64,000 bases of DNA from DATEDA01 sp963789885. Its GTDB lineage: Bacteria > Pseudomonadota > Gammaproteobacteria > Burkholderiales > SG8-39. Made by a program: the position numbers and the translations under genes. This document shows, piece after piece, positions 1 to 7,982 of the stretch (position 1 is its first letter; each line of letters begins with the position of its first letter). The DNA is taken from assembly GCA_963789885.1 (NCBI GenBank), contig CAWBNB010000017.1:1-64000 (forward strand), in the 5' to 3' direction. The notes beneath the pieces are model-generated. The model worked only from the letters and a program-made list of their open reading frames with translations, did not search any database and was not told where the DNA came from.

Positions 1-75
1 CCCGCTCCATCACAACCCGGATGCTCGGAGTCGAGATGGGTGACCCCATGTCGCGCACTTCACTCGATGGTGTCA

Positions 76-92
76 CGTGATGGGCGAAGCAG
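76..92. repeat. Left copy of inverted repeat flanking the acylase gene
   Basis: CGTGATGGGCGAAGCAG here is the reverse complement, with one mismatch in 17, of positions 3530-3546. The two copies bracket the acylase gene and its upstream gap. They may be remnants of a mobile segment or of tRNA 3' ends; no transposase is present between them. Confidence 0.35.
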
Positions 93-134
93 AGGTTCCC
101 AAGCTGGGAACGTAGTTCTTGGGAATCCTCTGCT
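88..134 (-). terminator. Large hairpin downstream of the acylase gene
   Basis: The 16-base arm at 88-103 pairs with 118-134, with one bulged T and a 14-base loop. It lies 34 bases past the stop of the acylase gene on the minus strand, so a transcription terminator is the simplest reading, but there is no T run. The minus strand also has some resemblance to a tRNA-Gly D-arm and anticodon region. Confidence 0.4.
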
Positions 135-167
135 CTGCCATTGAACAACTACCCGGAGTTCGGGTTC

Positions 168-2990
168 CTACTTCCCCGGCACGAACCGGCTCACGGAGTA
201 CAAGTGGTCCTGTAAGTCGCTTCTGCCGAAGAGCAACGGTACCGTGTCGTTCGTCAGGTACAGGGGCAGGAGATTCACGTAGAAGGGGGAGCCCGGGATA
301 CCGCTCGTTCCGCCCGGCCAGATCGATTCCGCTCGCACGCGAGGCGCGCCCGCCTCCGCCACGAACCGGTTGACGGGTCCGTGGTCGAACATGAATTCGT
401 TCGCGCTCTGCGCACGCGGATCGTGATTGGAGGCATCCACGACGCCGAACCCTCCATCGGTCGGGAAACCCGCGAGCGCGTTGCCGAGAGGATCGCGAAT
501 TGCACCGAAGGCTGGCGGGACGTTGAACGGACCGCCGAGCGGGTGCTTGAACACGATGCGGTGCAGCTTGCCCCACCGGTAGTCGCGCTGATTCGTCGAT
601 CCGCCAAACGCGGCCTGGAATTCAGGCCCGGCGAGACGCGCCAGACCGTCGGCCATGCTCTTCAGGATGAGAATGTCGCGCCGATCCTCGGCGGACGCAG
701 CCGGCGCGTTGAAGAAATTGATGCCAGCCGCGCCGATACCGGGTTGCGGGCGTTCGAGGAGGCCCTTGAGTGCCGTCATGGTGAGCTGGTCGCCCGGCTT
801 CGGCAGCGAGACACCGGGTGGGAGAGGGACGCCATTGAGCGTAGCGTCGATCGTATTGCGGATGAACTGTCCGCGCCAGACGCTGTAGATCGTTGCGGCG
901 ATGCTTTCGGAGACCTCCTTCCCCCGTGGCGTGCCCAGATCGCCGTCAACGTCCTTGGCGTCATAGCCTTCGGGAATCCCCGTCGGTGCGGTGAAATTCC
1001 ATGCCGCTAGCCTCCCGATCGCCTCCGCAACAGCAGGCTGGCTGGCGAGCTGCGCGAGCAGCGGGTTGAGCGAAATCTTCGCCCGTGCGAGCGCCTGCTT
1101 GATGAGCGGCACGAAGTACTGCGCGTCCGAGAGGACGACATCGGCCTGAATCGCCTGCATGTCGCGGAACGAGACGCGCCTTTCACTCACTTTCTCCTTG
1201 AGGAGCTCGGTGATGCGCCCGGCGCGGAAGCCAGCGTCGTAGCCAGCGTTCAGGTAATAGATGCCGCCGCCGGGGCGAACCTGATTGAGGGGGTTGTTGT
1301 CGAGCACCGTGCCGGCCGGGTCGTTGTTGGCGTTGACGAACCAGCCCGCGCGCGGGTTTATCAGGTGGGGCATCTCGCTCGCGGGCAGGATTTCGTACGG
1401 GATGGCCTGTCCGGGTTGCGGGTGCTGGACCGGCAGCCACTCGTTTCCGCCCGCACCTCTGCGGATGAACCAGGGCGGAAGACCCGCGACCGCCCCGCTC
1501 TGCAGGTCTTCGCGAATCGGAACTTCCGAGGCCGCGAAATAGGCGATGTTGCCGTCGACGTCGGCGTAGGCGAAGTTCTGCGTGCCCGAGTCAAACCATT
1601 GCAGGCCGCGTTGGAAGTCCTCGAGGTTGCGTGCACGGTTCCAGGTCCAGAACGTGTCGATCTCGCGCGTGCCGCTGAATCCGGTGTACTGGACGCTGAT
1701 CGCTGCGCCGGTCGCGAGGTCGAGTTGCACGATCGGACCGTTGTTCCTGCGGGGCACAATTAGCGTAGCGGGCGGGACGGAACCACCCGGCGGTACGGGC
1801 ACCACGTTGTCGAGCACGCCGTCGCCGACGCGGTTCACCCGATACGCCTCGGGAATCGGAATGACCGCTTCCTTTGCGCCTTTGTAGATAGTGCTCAGGC
1901 CGCTCGGCGAGCTCGCGTCTGGAACCACGTCCTCCTGAAACACGTCGGTCACATCCAACGGGCTCACCGTCGCGCCCCAGGCGATCTGCCGAGTCTGACC
2001 GACGATCACGAAGGGAACGCCGGCGAAACCGCTGCCCATGGCATTGACGCGGCCGGCCGTTAGGTGAATCGGATAGAAGGTCGACGGCTCGTCCAGCGCC
2101 AGGTGCGGATCGTTCGCGACGAGCGGGAGGCCGCTCGTCGTGTTTCTTCCGGACACCGCCCACTCGTTCGAGCCCGGACGCTTGTCACGCTCCATGCGGT
2201 GCTTGAAGAACGGGAGATCGCGGATGCGCTGCGCGTATTTCTTTGCGAGCTCCGCTGCTGCCGCATCGCCGGGGCTCCAGATCCTCGGGTGCGGCCCAGG
2301 GCGAGTCGGCGCCAGCGAGGCATCCGGCACGGTCGAGGCGAGAGAGAACGGCTGCGACCGCCACAGGTCCTCGCTGAAAAGCTTGCTTCCCGTCCCCAGA
2401 CCCAGGATCGGGTCGAACACGGCGGTGTACGTCTGCAAGGCGATGGTATTGTCGATGTCCTCGAGGCCGAACGACAGTCCAAAGGTGAGGGACTTCGCGA
2501 CGGTCATGGCGTCGAGCGCTGTCCACGACTCGAACTTCGTGATCTCGAGCGCCTGGTACTCGGGAGGCAACCGACTCAGGGTCGCAACGAGGGCGTTGAC
2601 GCCGTCCGCGTACGCCTGAAGCGCCGCACGAGACTCCGGGGAAATGACCTGCAGCGAGCGCTCCGCGGCCCGCCGGATCCCGATCGTTCGCAGTTCAACG
2701 TCGCTCGGCAGCGCCGCCGGCCCGAGCAGCTCTGCGAGCGTGCCACTCCCACGACGCCGGCTCACGTCCATCTGGAACAGCCGGTCTTGCGCATGCACGT
2801 ACCCCTGCATGAAGTAGAGGTCGTGGTCGTTGCCGGCCTTGATGTGCGCGATCCCGTAGTTGTCGCGCGATACTTCGGCGGCGGCCTTCAATCCCGCCAG
2901 CTTGGACGCGTGACCTTCTTGCTCGCCATGGGCTGCTGCGTGGATGGCGATGAAGATCAGTGCTGCGAGTATGACGATGGTGCCGCGCAT
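168..2990 (-). CDS. Penicillin acylase family N-terminal nucleophile hydrolase
   Basis: A 940-residue protein with an N-terminal signal peptide (about residues 1-22), as expected for a periplasmic precursor. The family is made as one chain and cleaves itself so that a serine becomes the N-terminus of the beta chain; here that is Ser274 in the motif PGSNEWAVSG. Upstream lies the alpha-chain region and downstream a beta chain of about 667 residues, the usual length. Family members hydrolyse amide bonds of penicillins, acyl-homoserine lactones or other N-acyl compounds, and the substrate cannot be told from sequence. The start at 2990 is preceded by a GGGGGA stretch and fits the signal peptide. 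The gene stands alone between gaps with tRNA-like and inverted-repeat sequences, and looks less GC-rich than most of the window, so acquisition by transfer is possible. Confidence 0.9.
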   Translation of the reverse strand: MRGTIVILAALIFIAIHAAAHGEQEGHASKLAGLKAAAEVSRDNYGIAHIKAGNDHDLYFMQGYVHAQDRLFQMDVSRRRGSGTLAELLGPAALPSDVELRTIGIRRAAERSLQVISPESRAALQAYADGVNALVATLSRLPPEYQALEITKFESWTALDAMTVAKSLTFGLSFGLEDIDNTIALQTYTAVFDPILGLGTGSKLFSEDLWRSQPFSLASTVPDASLAPTRPGPHPRIWSPGDAAAAELAKKYAQRIRDLPFFKHRMERDKRPGSNEWAVSGRNTTSGLPLVANDPHLALDEPSTFYPIHLTAGRVNAMGSGFAGVPFVIVGQTRQIAWGATVSPLDVTDVFQEDVVPDASSPSGLSTIYKGAKEAVIPIPEAYRVNRVGDGVLDNVVPVPPGGSVPPATLIVPRRNNGPIVQLDLATGAAISVQYTGFSGTREIDTFWTWNRARNLEDFQRGLQWFDSGTQNFAYADVDGNIAYFAASEVPIREDLQSGAVAGLPPWFIRRGAGGNEWLPVQHPQPGQAIPYEILPASEMPHLINPRAGWFVNANNDPAGTVLDNNPLNQVRPGGGIYYLNAGYDAGFRAGRITELLKEKVSERRVSFRDMQAIQADVVLSDAQYFVPLIKQALARAKISLNPLLAQLASQPAVAEAIGRLAAWNFTAPTGIPEGYDAKDVDGDLGTPRGKEVSESIAATIYSVWRGQFIRNTIDATLNGVPLPPGVSLPKPGDQLTMTALKGLLERPQPGIGAAGINFFNAPAASAEDRRDILILKSMADGLARLAGPEFQAAFGGSTNQRDYRWGKLHRIVFKHPLGGPFNVPPAFGAIRDPLGNALAGFPTDGGFGVVDASNHDPRAQSANEFMFDHGPVNRFVAEAGAPRVRAESIWPGGTSGIPGSPFYVNLLPLYLTNDTVPLLFGRSDLQDHLYSVSRFVPGK

Positions 2991-3175
2991 GACGAATCCC
3001 CCCTTGCCTTTCTAAGGCATCTGATCGTGACTCGGCGGCCCCCTATGATCGCTACCCAATGAGGGGTCACCTGAACTCTAGTCCGACGGCTGCACCGGGA
3101 CAATGGCCAAGCACGCCGGCCGAGTTGAGCCCTCGGCGTTGTCCGACCGGAGCAATCGAGGAGGACCAGGGAGGG

Positions 3176-3246
3176 TGCAGCGGCGAGCAGAATCGAACCG
3201 TCGTACGCAGCTTGGGAAGCTGATTCGTCGATCCAGCTCACCCCTT
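3176..3246 (-). pseudogene. Degenerate tRNA-Gly(CCC)-like sequence
   Basis: On the minus strand the anticodon loop TTCCCAA (anticodon CCC) is closed by a stem with 4 of 5 pairs (TCAGC/GCTGC). It is followed by a T-loop matching GGTTCRANYC and an end reading CGCCGCTGCA, close to the ACCCGCTCCA of tRNA-Gly(CCC). The 5' acceptor strand does not pair with the 3' one and the D-arm is poor. It is therefore read as a decayed tRNA copy or chance similarity, not a working tRNA. Confidence 0.3.
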
Positions 3247-3529
3247 TAACGCGGCGATTCTCCGAGCTTTCCGCATGTATCAGCAGGCGTTTCGGGCAGT
3301 GGCGGCGATACCCGACAGGCTTGATTCGGTCATCGACTTCGCCCGGTTGCCGAGTGGCGAGAAATCGACGAATAGGCTTGCGTGTTGCTTGGACGTCAAA
3401 GCGGGATGTCGAGGGTCCTCTTGATGCTCGAGTGGTCGTTCGCGGGAGAGTCAGGCCGCCGATTGCGGCCGAAGAGTTAGCTGCTGGTTTCCTCAGGGCT
3501 CGAAGTCAGCAGGTCGCCAGACTCGAATC

Positions 3530-3546
3530 CTGCTTCGACCATCACG
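3530..3546. repeat. Right copy of inverted repeat flanking the acylase gene
   Basis: CTGCTTCGACCATCACG is the reverse complement, with one mismatch, of 76-92. The preceding CTCGAATCC resembles a tRNA T-loop, so this copy could be the 3' end of a lost tRNA gene. Confidence 0.35.
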
Positions 3547-3564
3547 AGCGGAGCCGCCCGATCC

Positions 3565-4386
3565 CTAGATCCCCAGCCACTTCGTGAGCTCCTGGGTCTG
3601 ACGCTCGTCCGGCGCCATGAAGCCCTTGAAGCCGAGTTTCTCCAGAATCGCCTGGCCCTCCTTGCTGCTCTCGAGGCCGAGGAAAACCGCACGGATCTTT
3701 TCGAGCTCTTCATTCGTTACGCTGGGCGACGCGATGACATGCTTGATCGGCACCGGTTTCGATTCGAAGAGGATCTTGCCGCCTTTCGCCTGCCATTCCT
3801 TGATCACCCCGCCGGCGGCCGTGATCCCCACGTCGTAGAACCCGTTCTCCATCATGAAGGGGATGCCGTCCTGGAACCGCGTCGTTCCGAGCGAGATCTT
3901 TTCGGTGCTTGCTCCGAGGTCGCGTAGGGTCGCCCGCACCATCCAGGCAGTGATCGAGTCCGGATCCGGCATCACCATCTTCGTCGGGAGCACGTCCCGC
4001 GGCTGCTTGTACGGCGCGTCGGGCTTCATGAGAAAGCGGGCCTTATATCCTTCCCAGCCCTTGGTCGTCGCGACGAGCCGGTAGCCCTGATCGCGGATCG
4101 CGCGATACGAGTGATGCGCCGGATGCACATACGCCAGATCGTACTTCGCGGCCTCGAGGTTGGCGCGCAGTTTGACGTAGCTCTCCTCGGCGGCGAGCTT
4201 TACGGGTCGCTTCAGCGTCTTCGCGAGGAGCTCCCCCAGCTCCCGGTAGCGCTCCCGCGTCTCGGGCGGCGTGATCCGGTAAGTCACGCCTTCGTTGATA
4301 CCGAAGACGAACTCCTGCTGTGCGAAGGCGAGGGTCGGAGCGATCACCAGCGCTCCGATCATCAGTTTGAAGATCCGCTTGCCCAT
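3565..4386 (-). CDS. PhnD/SsuA-like periplasmic substrate-binding protein
   Basis: A 273-residue protein with a clear signal peptide (MGKRIFKLMIGALVIAPTLA, then a cut after AFA). The body has the layout of the phosphate/phosphite/phosphonate-binding PhnD family of periplasmic type II binding proteins: an early 'GINEGVTYR' strand, 'YDLAYVHPAHH' near residue 85, and 'YDVGITAAGG' near residue 180. The start at 4386 was chosen because the upstream extension is low-complexity Arg/Ala/Pro sequence and the signal peptide begins here. No permease or ATPase gene is adjacent, so it is an orphan receptor that may serve a transporter elsewhere or act as a sensor subunit. The ligand is unknown. Confidence 0.8.
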   Translation of the reverse strand: MGKRIFKLMIGALVIAPTLAFAQQEFVFGINEGVTYRITPPETRERYRELGELLAKTLKRPVKLAAEESYVKLRANLEAAKYDLAYVHPAHHSYRAIRDQGYRLVATTKGWEGYKARFLMKPDAPYKQPRDVLPTKMVMPDPDSITAWMVRATLRDLGASTEKISLGTTRFQDGIPFMMENGFYDVGITAAGGVIKEWQAKGGKILFESKPVPIKHVIASPSVTNEELEKIRAVFLGLESSKEGQAILEKLGFKGFMAPDERQTQELTKWLGI

Positions 4387-4505
4387 GACAGAGGCTCTCC
4401 TCTCTATTGCGCACCAAGTCCCGATAAGTTCGAAGAGGGGCGCCGCGAAACGCCGGCTGTCCGGAATCGCTGACGCTCCGCGCGCGTTTCCCTGGTGAAG
4501 GGGAT

Positions 4506-4946
4506 TTACCCGCCGGGGACGCGCGACGTCGGATTGGCCGCCGCAGGCGCAGGTCCGACGTGCAACCGTCCTAGGCCGCCATCCCGTTTTTCGTCGGGCA
4601 TCGCGTGAAGCCAGGGATATCGCCACTCTGAAAGCGGGGGCAGGTCGCCGAGGCCGCTGTCGAGGCTCTCTGCAGGTGTGGCGTAGAGCCAGGGGTCTCG
4701 CCACTCTGAAAGCGGGGGCAGGTCGCCGAGGCCGCTGTCGAGGCTCTCTGCGGGTATGGCGTAGAGCCAGACCTCGCGCCACTCCCGGTACGGAGGCAGC
4801 TCGCCGAGCCCGTTATCGCGCTTGGCGGCCGGGATCGCCGCGGTGGCAGGGTCTTGTCCGATCTCCCGGATGGGGGTCGTGCCCGCACTCGTTGAACCGA
4901 CCGCTGCGGCCGCCAGAAGCGCGCAAATCGCATGTCTCGCGAACAT
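4506..4946 (-). CDS. Small secreted protein of 26-residue tandem repeats
   Basis: A 146-residue protein not recognised from any named family. It starts with a signal peptide (MFARHAICALLAAAAVGSTSA) after a strong ribosome-binding site (GGGAGGAGAGA, then ATG at 4946), which decides the start. The rest is built of repeats of about 26 residues with consensus D-S/N-G-L-G-D/E-L-P-P-x-x-E-W-R-x-x-W-L-Y/H-A-x-P. There are about four units; two are almost identical at DNA level and the outer ones have diverged. Each unit ends in an aromatic WLYA motif that could form a small structural or ligand-binding module. It shares its strand with the PhnD-like gene downstream (119-base gap). Function unknown; export to the periplasm or outside is the only supported statement. 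Confidence 0.7.
   Translation of the reverse strand: MFARHAICALLAAAAVGSTSAGTTPIREIGQDPATAAIPAAKRDNGLGELPPYREWREVWLYAIPAESLDSGLGDLPPLSEWRDPWLYATPAESLDSGLGDLPPLSEWRYPWLHAMPDEKRDGGLGRLHVGPAPAAANPTSRVPGG
4610..4843 (-). repeat. Tandem 78-base repeat within the secreted repeat protein
   Basis: Three units start at 4610, 4688 and 4766 with a period of exactly 78 bases (26 codons). The first two are nearly identical; the third has diverged. The near-identity of two copies points to recent unit duplication by slippage or recombination. Confidence 0.85.
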
Positions 4947-5335
4947 TCTCTCCTCCCGGCCCCCGATGTCGGGCCTCTCGCCTCCCCGGAAGGCAAGGCG
5001 CGTGCCGACCTGCGCGAGAGTCGCCTCGCGCGTGCATTCGGTCACACGGGGGAGGCAAGTTCGGCTGGGGAGACGTCGTTTCGTGCGGACCACGGCACGG
5101 CGCGCGCGTGAACTCGAAAGGCGGACGCGGCCTCACGCTCGGGCGGGTCGATGGGATTTCCTCGCTGACCGGCGCGGAATGGACAAGGACCTGCTGTTCC
5201 AGGCGTGCGCGGACTTGACCGGTTTGCCCCGGTGACCGCGGCCGCCCGCGGGAAACGTCACGGCGGCCCGCAGGGCCGGGTTGCAGCGGCTACTCCAGCG
5301 CGCATACTTGCCGCATGACTCCCCCGCAAGGATCG
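4947..5335. other. Divergent intergenic region, no supported gene
   Basis: This 389-base stretch separates the minus-strand repeat-protein gene from the plus-strand small secreted protein, so it should carry both promoters. No convincing -35/-10 pair was recognised. An 18-codon ORF (5179-5235) is visible but has no homology that can be recognised. Confidence 0.4.
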
Positions 5336-5695
5336 ATGAAACCCGTCTGGCTGGTGGCCGCAGGCGTGCTGGCCGTGACGTTTTTCGCGCAAGCCGCGTC
5401 GGCGAGATGCGTCCGCGACGTCGCGCCCTCCGGCGCGATCTCGGTGCGCTGCGCGGACGGCGTCCGGGGCTACCTCCCGAGCGACGACGCCCCGGCGCCG
5501 AGCGCGAACAGCTCGTACCGGTCCCCCGACTGGTCGCGTAACGGCCGGAGCGACAACTACACCGCTCCGACCACCGGGAGCTCGAGCTCCTACACGTACC
5601 GGTCTCCCGATTCGGCGAGCCGCCCCAACGACTCCGCCGCGAGCGCGCTCAACCGCGGGCGCGGCACCGGCCAGAACGACCGGCCGGCGTATTGA
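5336..5695 (+). CDS. Small secreted hypothetical protein, Ser/Tyr/Pro-rich
   Basis: A 119-residue protein, not recognised. The ATG at 5336 is preferred because it begins a standard signal peptide (MKPVWLVAAGVLAVTFFAQA, cut after SA) and follows AAGGA closely; an ATG at 5315 would add seven residues. The mature part starts with a short region holding two cysteines (ARCVRDVAPSGAISVRCADG), which could form a disulphide. It then becomes low-complexity Ser/Asn/Arg/Tyr sequence with two YRSPD motifs and ends in a Gly/Arg-rich tail. The cysteine-containing head followed by a disordered tail suggests a periplasmic or surface protein. It converges with the metallohydrolase gene downstream. Confidence 0.6.
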   Translation: MKPVWLVAAGVLAVTFFAQAASARCVRDVAPSGAISVRCADGVRGYLPSDDAPAPSANSSYRSPDWSRNGRSDNYTAPTTGSSSSYTYRSPDSASRPNDSAASALNRGRGTGQNDRPAY

Positions 5696-5721
5696 GCGCG
5701 CCGCGAGCGCGCGTTCCCCGC

Positions 5722-6525
5722 CTAGCTACCGACCGGCTCGACGTCGAGCCGCGCGACGATTCCCTCGAGCGCACGGCTCGGCGCGGGGTAGCGCTTGAGC
5801 ACCAGCGGGTCGTGTCCCGGGACGACGTGCGAGCGCGAGCTCGCGAGCGCGTACGCGCGCTGGTGGCCGGCGAGCATGTCGGCGACGTTGTAGACGATCG
5901 GGAACGGCCGGATCTGCTCGATGTTGGCGTAGAAGTGCGCCGCATCCGAGGCGAGCACCACCCAGCCGCGCTTCGTCCACACCCGCACCATCTGCAGCCC
6001 CATCGTGTGCCCGCCGACGAAGTGCACGCTCAGCCCCGGCGCGAGCTCCTCGTCGCCGTCGTGAAACGCGACGCGGCCGTCGTACAGCCGCCGCACCATC
6101 TTCACCACGTCCTCGACGTCGTACGCGTGGCGGATCGGCGGATGGCACATGCAGCGGCCGGTGGCGTAGAACATCTCCTTGTCCTGGACGTGATAGCGGG
6201 CGCGTTCGAAGAGCTTGTGGCTCCCGCAATGGTCGTAGTGCAGGTGGGTGATGATCACGTCCTCGATCTTGTCGGCGTCGATGTCGAGCGCTTTCAGCCC
6301 TTCGGACGGACAGCGGATCACGTTCCGCTGCCGCTGCTTCCCCATCGCCGCGTCGAAGCCGGTGTCGACGATCCAGGTCTTGTCCGGCCCGCGGATCGCC
6401 CAGATGAAGTAGTCGATCGGCATCGGGCCGTTGTGCGGGTCGCCGCCGAGGAAGTTCTCGGCTGCGAGCCGCTGGTGGTCGCCGTACTTGATTGCGTAGA
6501 TCTCGTAGGGTTTCGGGTCGGCCAT
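5722..6525 (-). CDS. Metallo-beta-lactamase fold hydrolase, AHL-lactonase-like
   Basis: A 267-residue cytoplasmic-type enzyme with the dinuclear zinc motif THLHYDHCG (HxHxDH) near residue 92, further ligands in 'VGGHTMG' and 'LASDAAH', and a late 'VPGHDP' histidine. This arrangement and length fit the N-acyl-homoserine-lactonase (AttM/AiiA) branch of the superfamily, which also includes lactonases for other ring compounds. The start at 6525 follows AAAGGACG. The dehydrogenase gene ends 14 bases upstream on the same strand, so the two are probably co-transcribed with the carboxymuconolactone-decarboxylase-like gene. In this catabolic setting a metabolic lactone is at least as likely a substrate as a quorum signal. 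Confidence 0.85.
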   Translation of the reverse strand: MADPKPYEIYAIKYGDHQRLAAENFLGGDPHNGPMPIDYFIWAIRGPDKTWIVDTGFDAAMGKQRQRNVIRCPSEGLKALDIDADKIEDVIITHLHYDHCGSHKLFERARYHVQDKEMFYATGRCMCHPPIRHAYDVEDVVKMVRRLYDGRVAFHDGDEELAPGLSVHFVGGHTMGLQMVRVWTKRGWVVLASDAAHFYANIEQIRPFPIVYNVADMLAGHQRAYALASSRSHVVPGHDPLVLKRYPAPSRALEGIVARLDVEPVGS

Positions 6526-6539
6526 CGTTCGTCCTTTCG

Positions 6540-7433
6540 TCACTTGCCCTTCACCACGACGCCCGCCGCGCGCTCGAGGAGCTGCACGATGGCGGTCATG
6601 TCCGAGTCCGGGCCGAGCTCCTCGTTCGCGCGGGCCCAGATCGCGCGCACGCCGGTCGACACCGGCATCGGCGCGCCGGCGGCTTCTGCCTCCTCGAGGC
6701 AGAGCCGGACGTCCTTGTACATCAGCCCGGTGGCGAAGCCCTGCGAGAACTTGCGCGTGATCACCTGCCGCGGGATCTTGTCCATCGAGGCGGTGTTGCG
6801 GCCGCTGGCGGCGTTGATCACGTCGCACATCACCGCCGGATCGAGCCCCGACTTGACGCCGAACACGACCGCCTCCGCCGTCGCCGCCATCGCGGTGGCC
6901 GAGAGCAGGTTGTTCGCGAGCTTCATCGTCTGGCCCATACCCGGCCGCTCGCCGATGAAGAACACCTTGCCGAAGACGGCGAGCATCGGCTCGAGCTCGG
7001 CGCAGAGCGCCCGCGGGCCGGCGACCATCACCGCGAGCGTGCCGGCGACCGCGCCCGCGACGCCGCCGCTCACCGGCGAGTCGACCGCGGTGATGCCCTT
7101 CGCCGCGAGCGCCGCGGCGATCTCGCGTGCTGCGGTCGCGCCGGTCGTCGAGAGATCGATCACCGTTTTCACCTTCGAGCCGCTCGCCACGCCCCCGGTC
7201 CCGAGCGCGACCTCGCGCACGATCGGCGGCGTCGGCAGGCTTAGCAGCACCGTATCGACTGCGGACGCCACTTCCGCCGGTGACGCGGCGGCGCGCGCGC
7301 CCTTCGCGACGAGCGCGGCAACCGATTCCGGCCGGATGTCGTGCACGACGAGTTGATGGCCGGCGGCGACGAGCCGCAGCGCCATCGGCTCGCCCATCCG
7401 GCCGAGCCCGATGAATCCGACTTGCTTGGCCAT
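6540..7433 (-). CDS. NAD(P)-dependent 3-hydroxyisobutyrate dehydrogenase-like oxidoreductase
   Basis: A 297-residue beta-hydroxyacid dehydrogenase. The N-terminal Rossmann motif is GFIGLGRMGEPMALRL, the substrate-binding signature is DSPVSGGVAGA near residue 120, and the catalytic lysine sits in GQTMKLANN near residue 170. All three family signatures are intact. These enzymes oxidise 3-hydroxyisobutyrate, tartronate semialdehyde relatives or similar hydroxyacids, and specificity is not predictable here. It sits between the lactonase-like gene and the CMD-like gene on one strand with gaps of 14 and 17 bases, arguing for one operon. The start at 7433 begins the Rossmann fold directly. Confidence 0.9.
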   Translation of the reverse strand: MAKQVGFIGLGRMGEPMALRLVAAGHQLVVHDIRPESVAALVAKGARAAASPAEVASAVDTVLLSLPTPPIVREVALGTGGVASGSKVKTVIDLSTTGATAAREIAAALAAKGITAVDSPVSGGVAGAVAGTLAVMVAGPRALCAELEPMLAVFGKVFFIGERPGMGQTMKLANNLLSATAMAATAEAVVFGVKSGLDPAVMCDVINAASGRNTASMDKIPRQVITRKFSQGFATGLMYKDVRLCLEEAEAAGAPMPVSTGVRAIWARANEELGPDSDMTAIVQLLERAAGVVVKGK

Positions 7434-7450
7434 GACGCCTCCCCTCGGGT

Positions 7451-7837
7451 CTACGCCTTCTTGCCGTCGATCTCGGCGAACACCTCCCGCGCGCAGCGGA
7501 ACGACTCGACCGCCGCCGGCACGCCGCAGTAGATCGCCACCTGCATGAACACCTCGCGGATCTCCTCGCGGCTGAGGCCGTTGTTGAGTGCGCCGCGGAT
7601 GTGCAGCTTCAGCTCGTGGCTGCGGCCGAGCGCGGACAGCATGCCGAGGTTGAGGATGCTGCGCGACTGGCGGGTAAGCCCGTCGCGCGTCCACACCGCA
7701 CCCCAGCAGTACTCGGTGACGAGCTCCTGGAACGGCAGGTTGAAGTCGTCGGCGGTCTTGAGCGAGCGCTCGACGTACTCGGCGCCGAGCACCGCCTTGC
7801 GAACGGCGAGACCCTTGTCGTGCAGTTGCTTGTCCAT
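7451..7837 (-). CDS. Carboxymuconolactone decarboxylase family protein
   Basis: A 128-residue all-helical protein of the CMD family. It keeps the pattern of 4-carboxymuconolactone decarboxylases: TEYCWGAVWTRDGLTRQ near residues 45-60, then LGRSHELKLHIRGALNNG and EEIREVFMQVAIYCG. The GGAGGAACC just before the ATG at 7837 fixes the start. True gamma-CMD acts in the protocatechuate branch of the beta-ketoadipate pathway, but no other pca genes are nearby, so it may act on another lactone or as a peroxidatic protein. It is the first gene of a three-gene minus-strand run and faces the SCP2-like pseudogene across a 145-base divergent gap. Confidence 0.85.
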   Translation of the reverse strand: MDKQLHDKGLAVRKAVLGAEYVERSLKTADDFNLPFQELVTEYCWGAVWTRDGLTRQSRSILNLGMLSALGRSHELKLHIRGALNNGLSREEIREVFMQVAIYCGVPAAVESFRCAREVFAEIDGKKA

Positions 7838-7982
7838 GGTTCCTCCGGGATTGGGGGGTGGCGCGCGGTTACGCGCGCCGTGCAGTGCCGCGAGGGGCGG
7901 TCGTGGCATTCTACGGAGCGCGGTGAACGAGCGTCAATGCGGCGCGGATGCTAGATTGCCGGCTCGGTTATAGGAGCAGCCT

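Larger units (their letters stand above)
2991..3564. other. 574-base gap with tRNA-like remnants, no gene
   Basis: No convincing ORF. The gap holds a degenerate tRNA-Gly(CCC)-like sequence (3176-3246, minus strand) and, at about 3500-3546 on the plus strand, a T-loop-like and CCA-like stretch resembling a tRNA 3' end. It also carries the right copy of the inverted repeat. It presumably contains the acylase promoter near 3000-3060, but no clear hexamers were seen. Confidence 0.5.

Noticed and set aside
88..134. Integron attC site
   Set aside because: No RYYYAAC/GTTRRRY ends and no integrase gene, so the palindrome was kept only as a hairpin.
3486..3546. Possible third tRNA-like gene on the plus strand (T-loop-like CTCGAAT and a CCA-like end)
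   Set aside because: The T-stem has only three pairs and no acceptor or anticodon stem forms, so it is mentioned only as a remnant in the gap.
5179..5235. 18-codon ORF (MDKDLLFQACADLTGLPR)
   Set aside because: Very short, no clear ribosome-binding site and no recognisable family.
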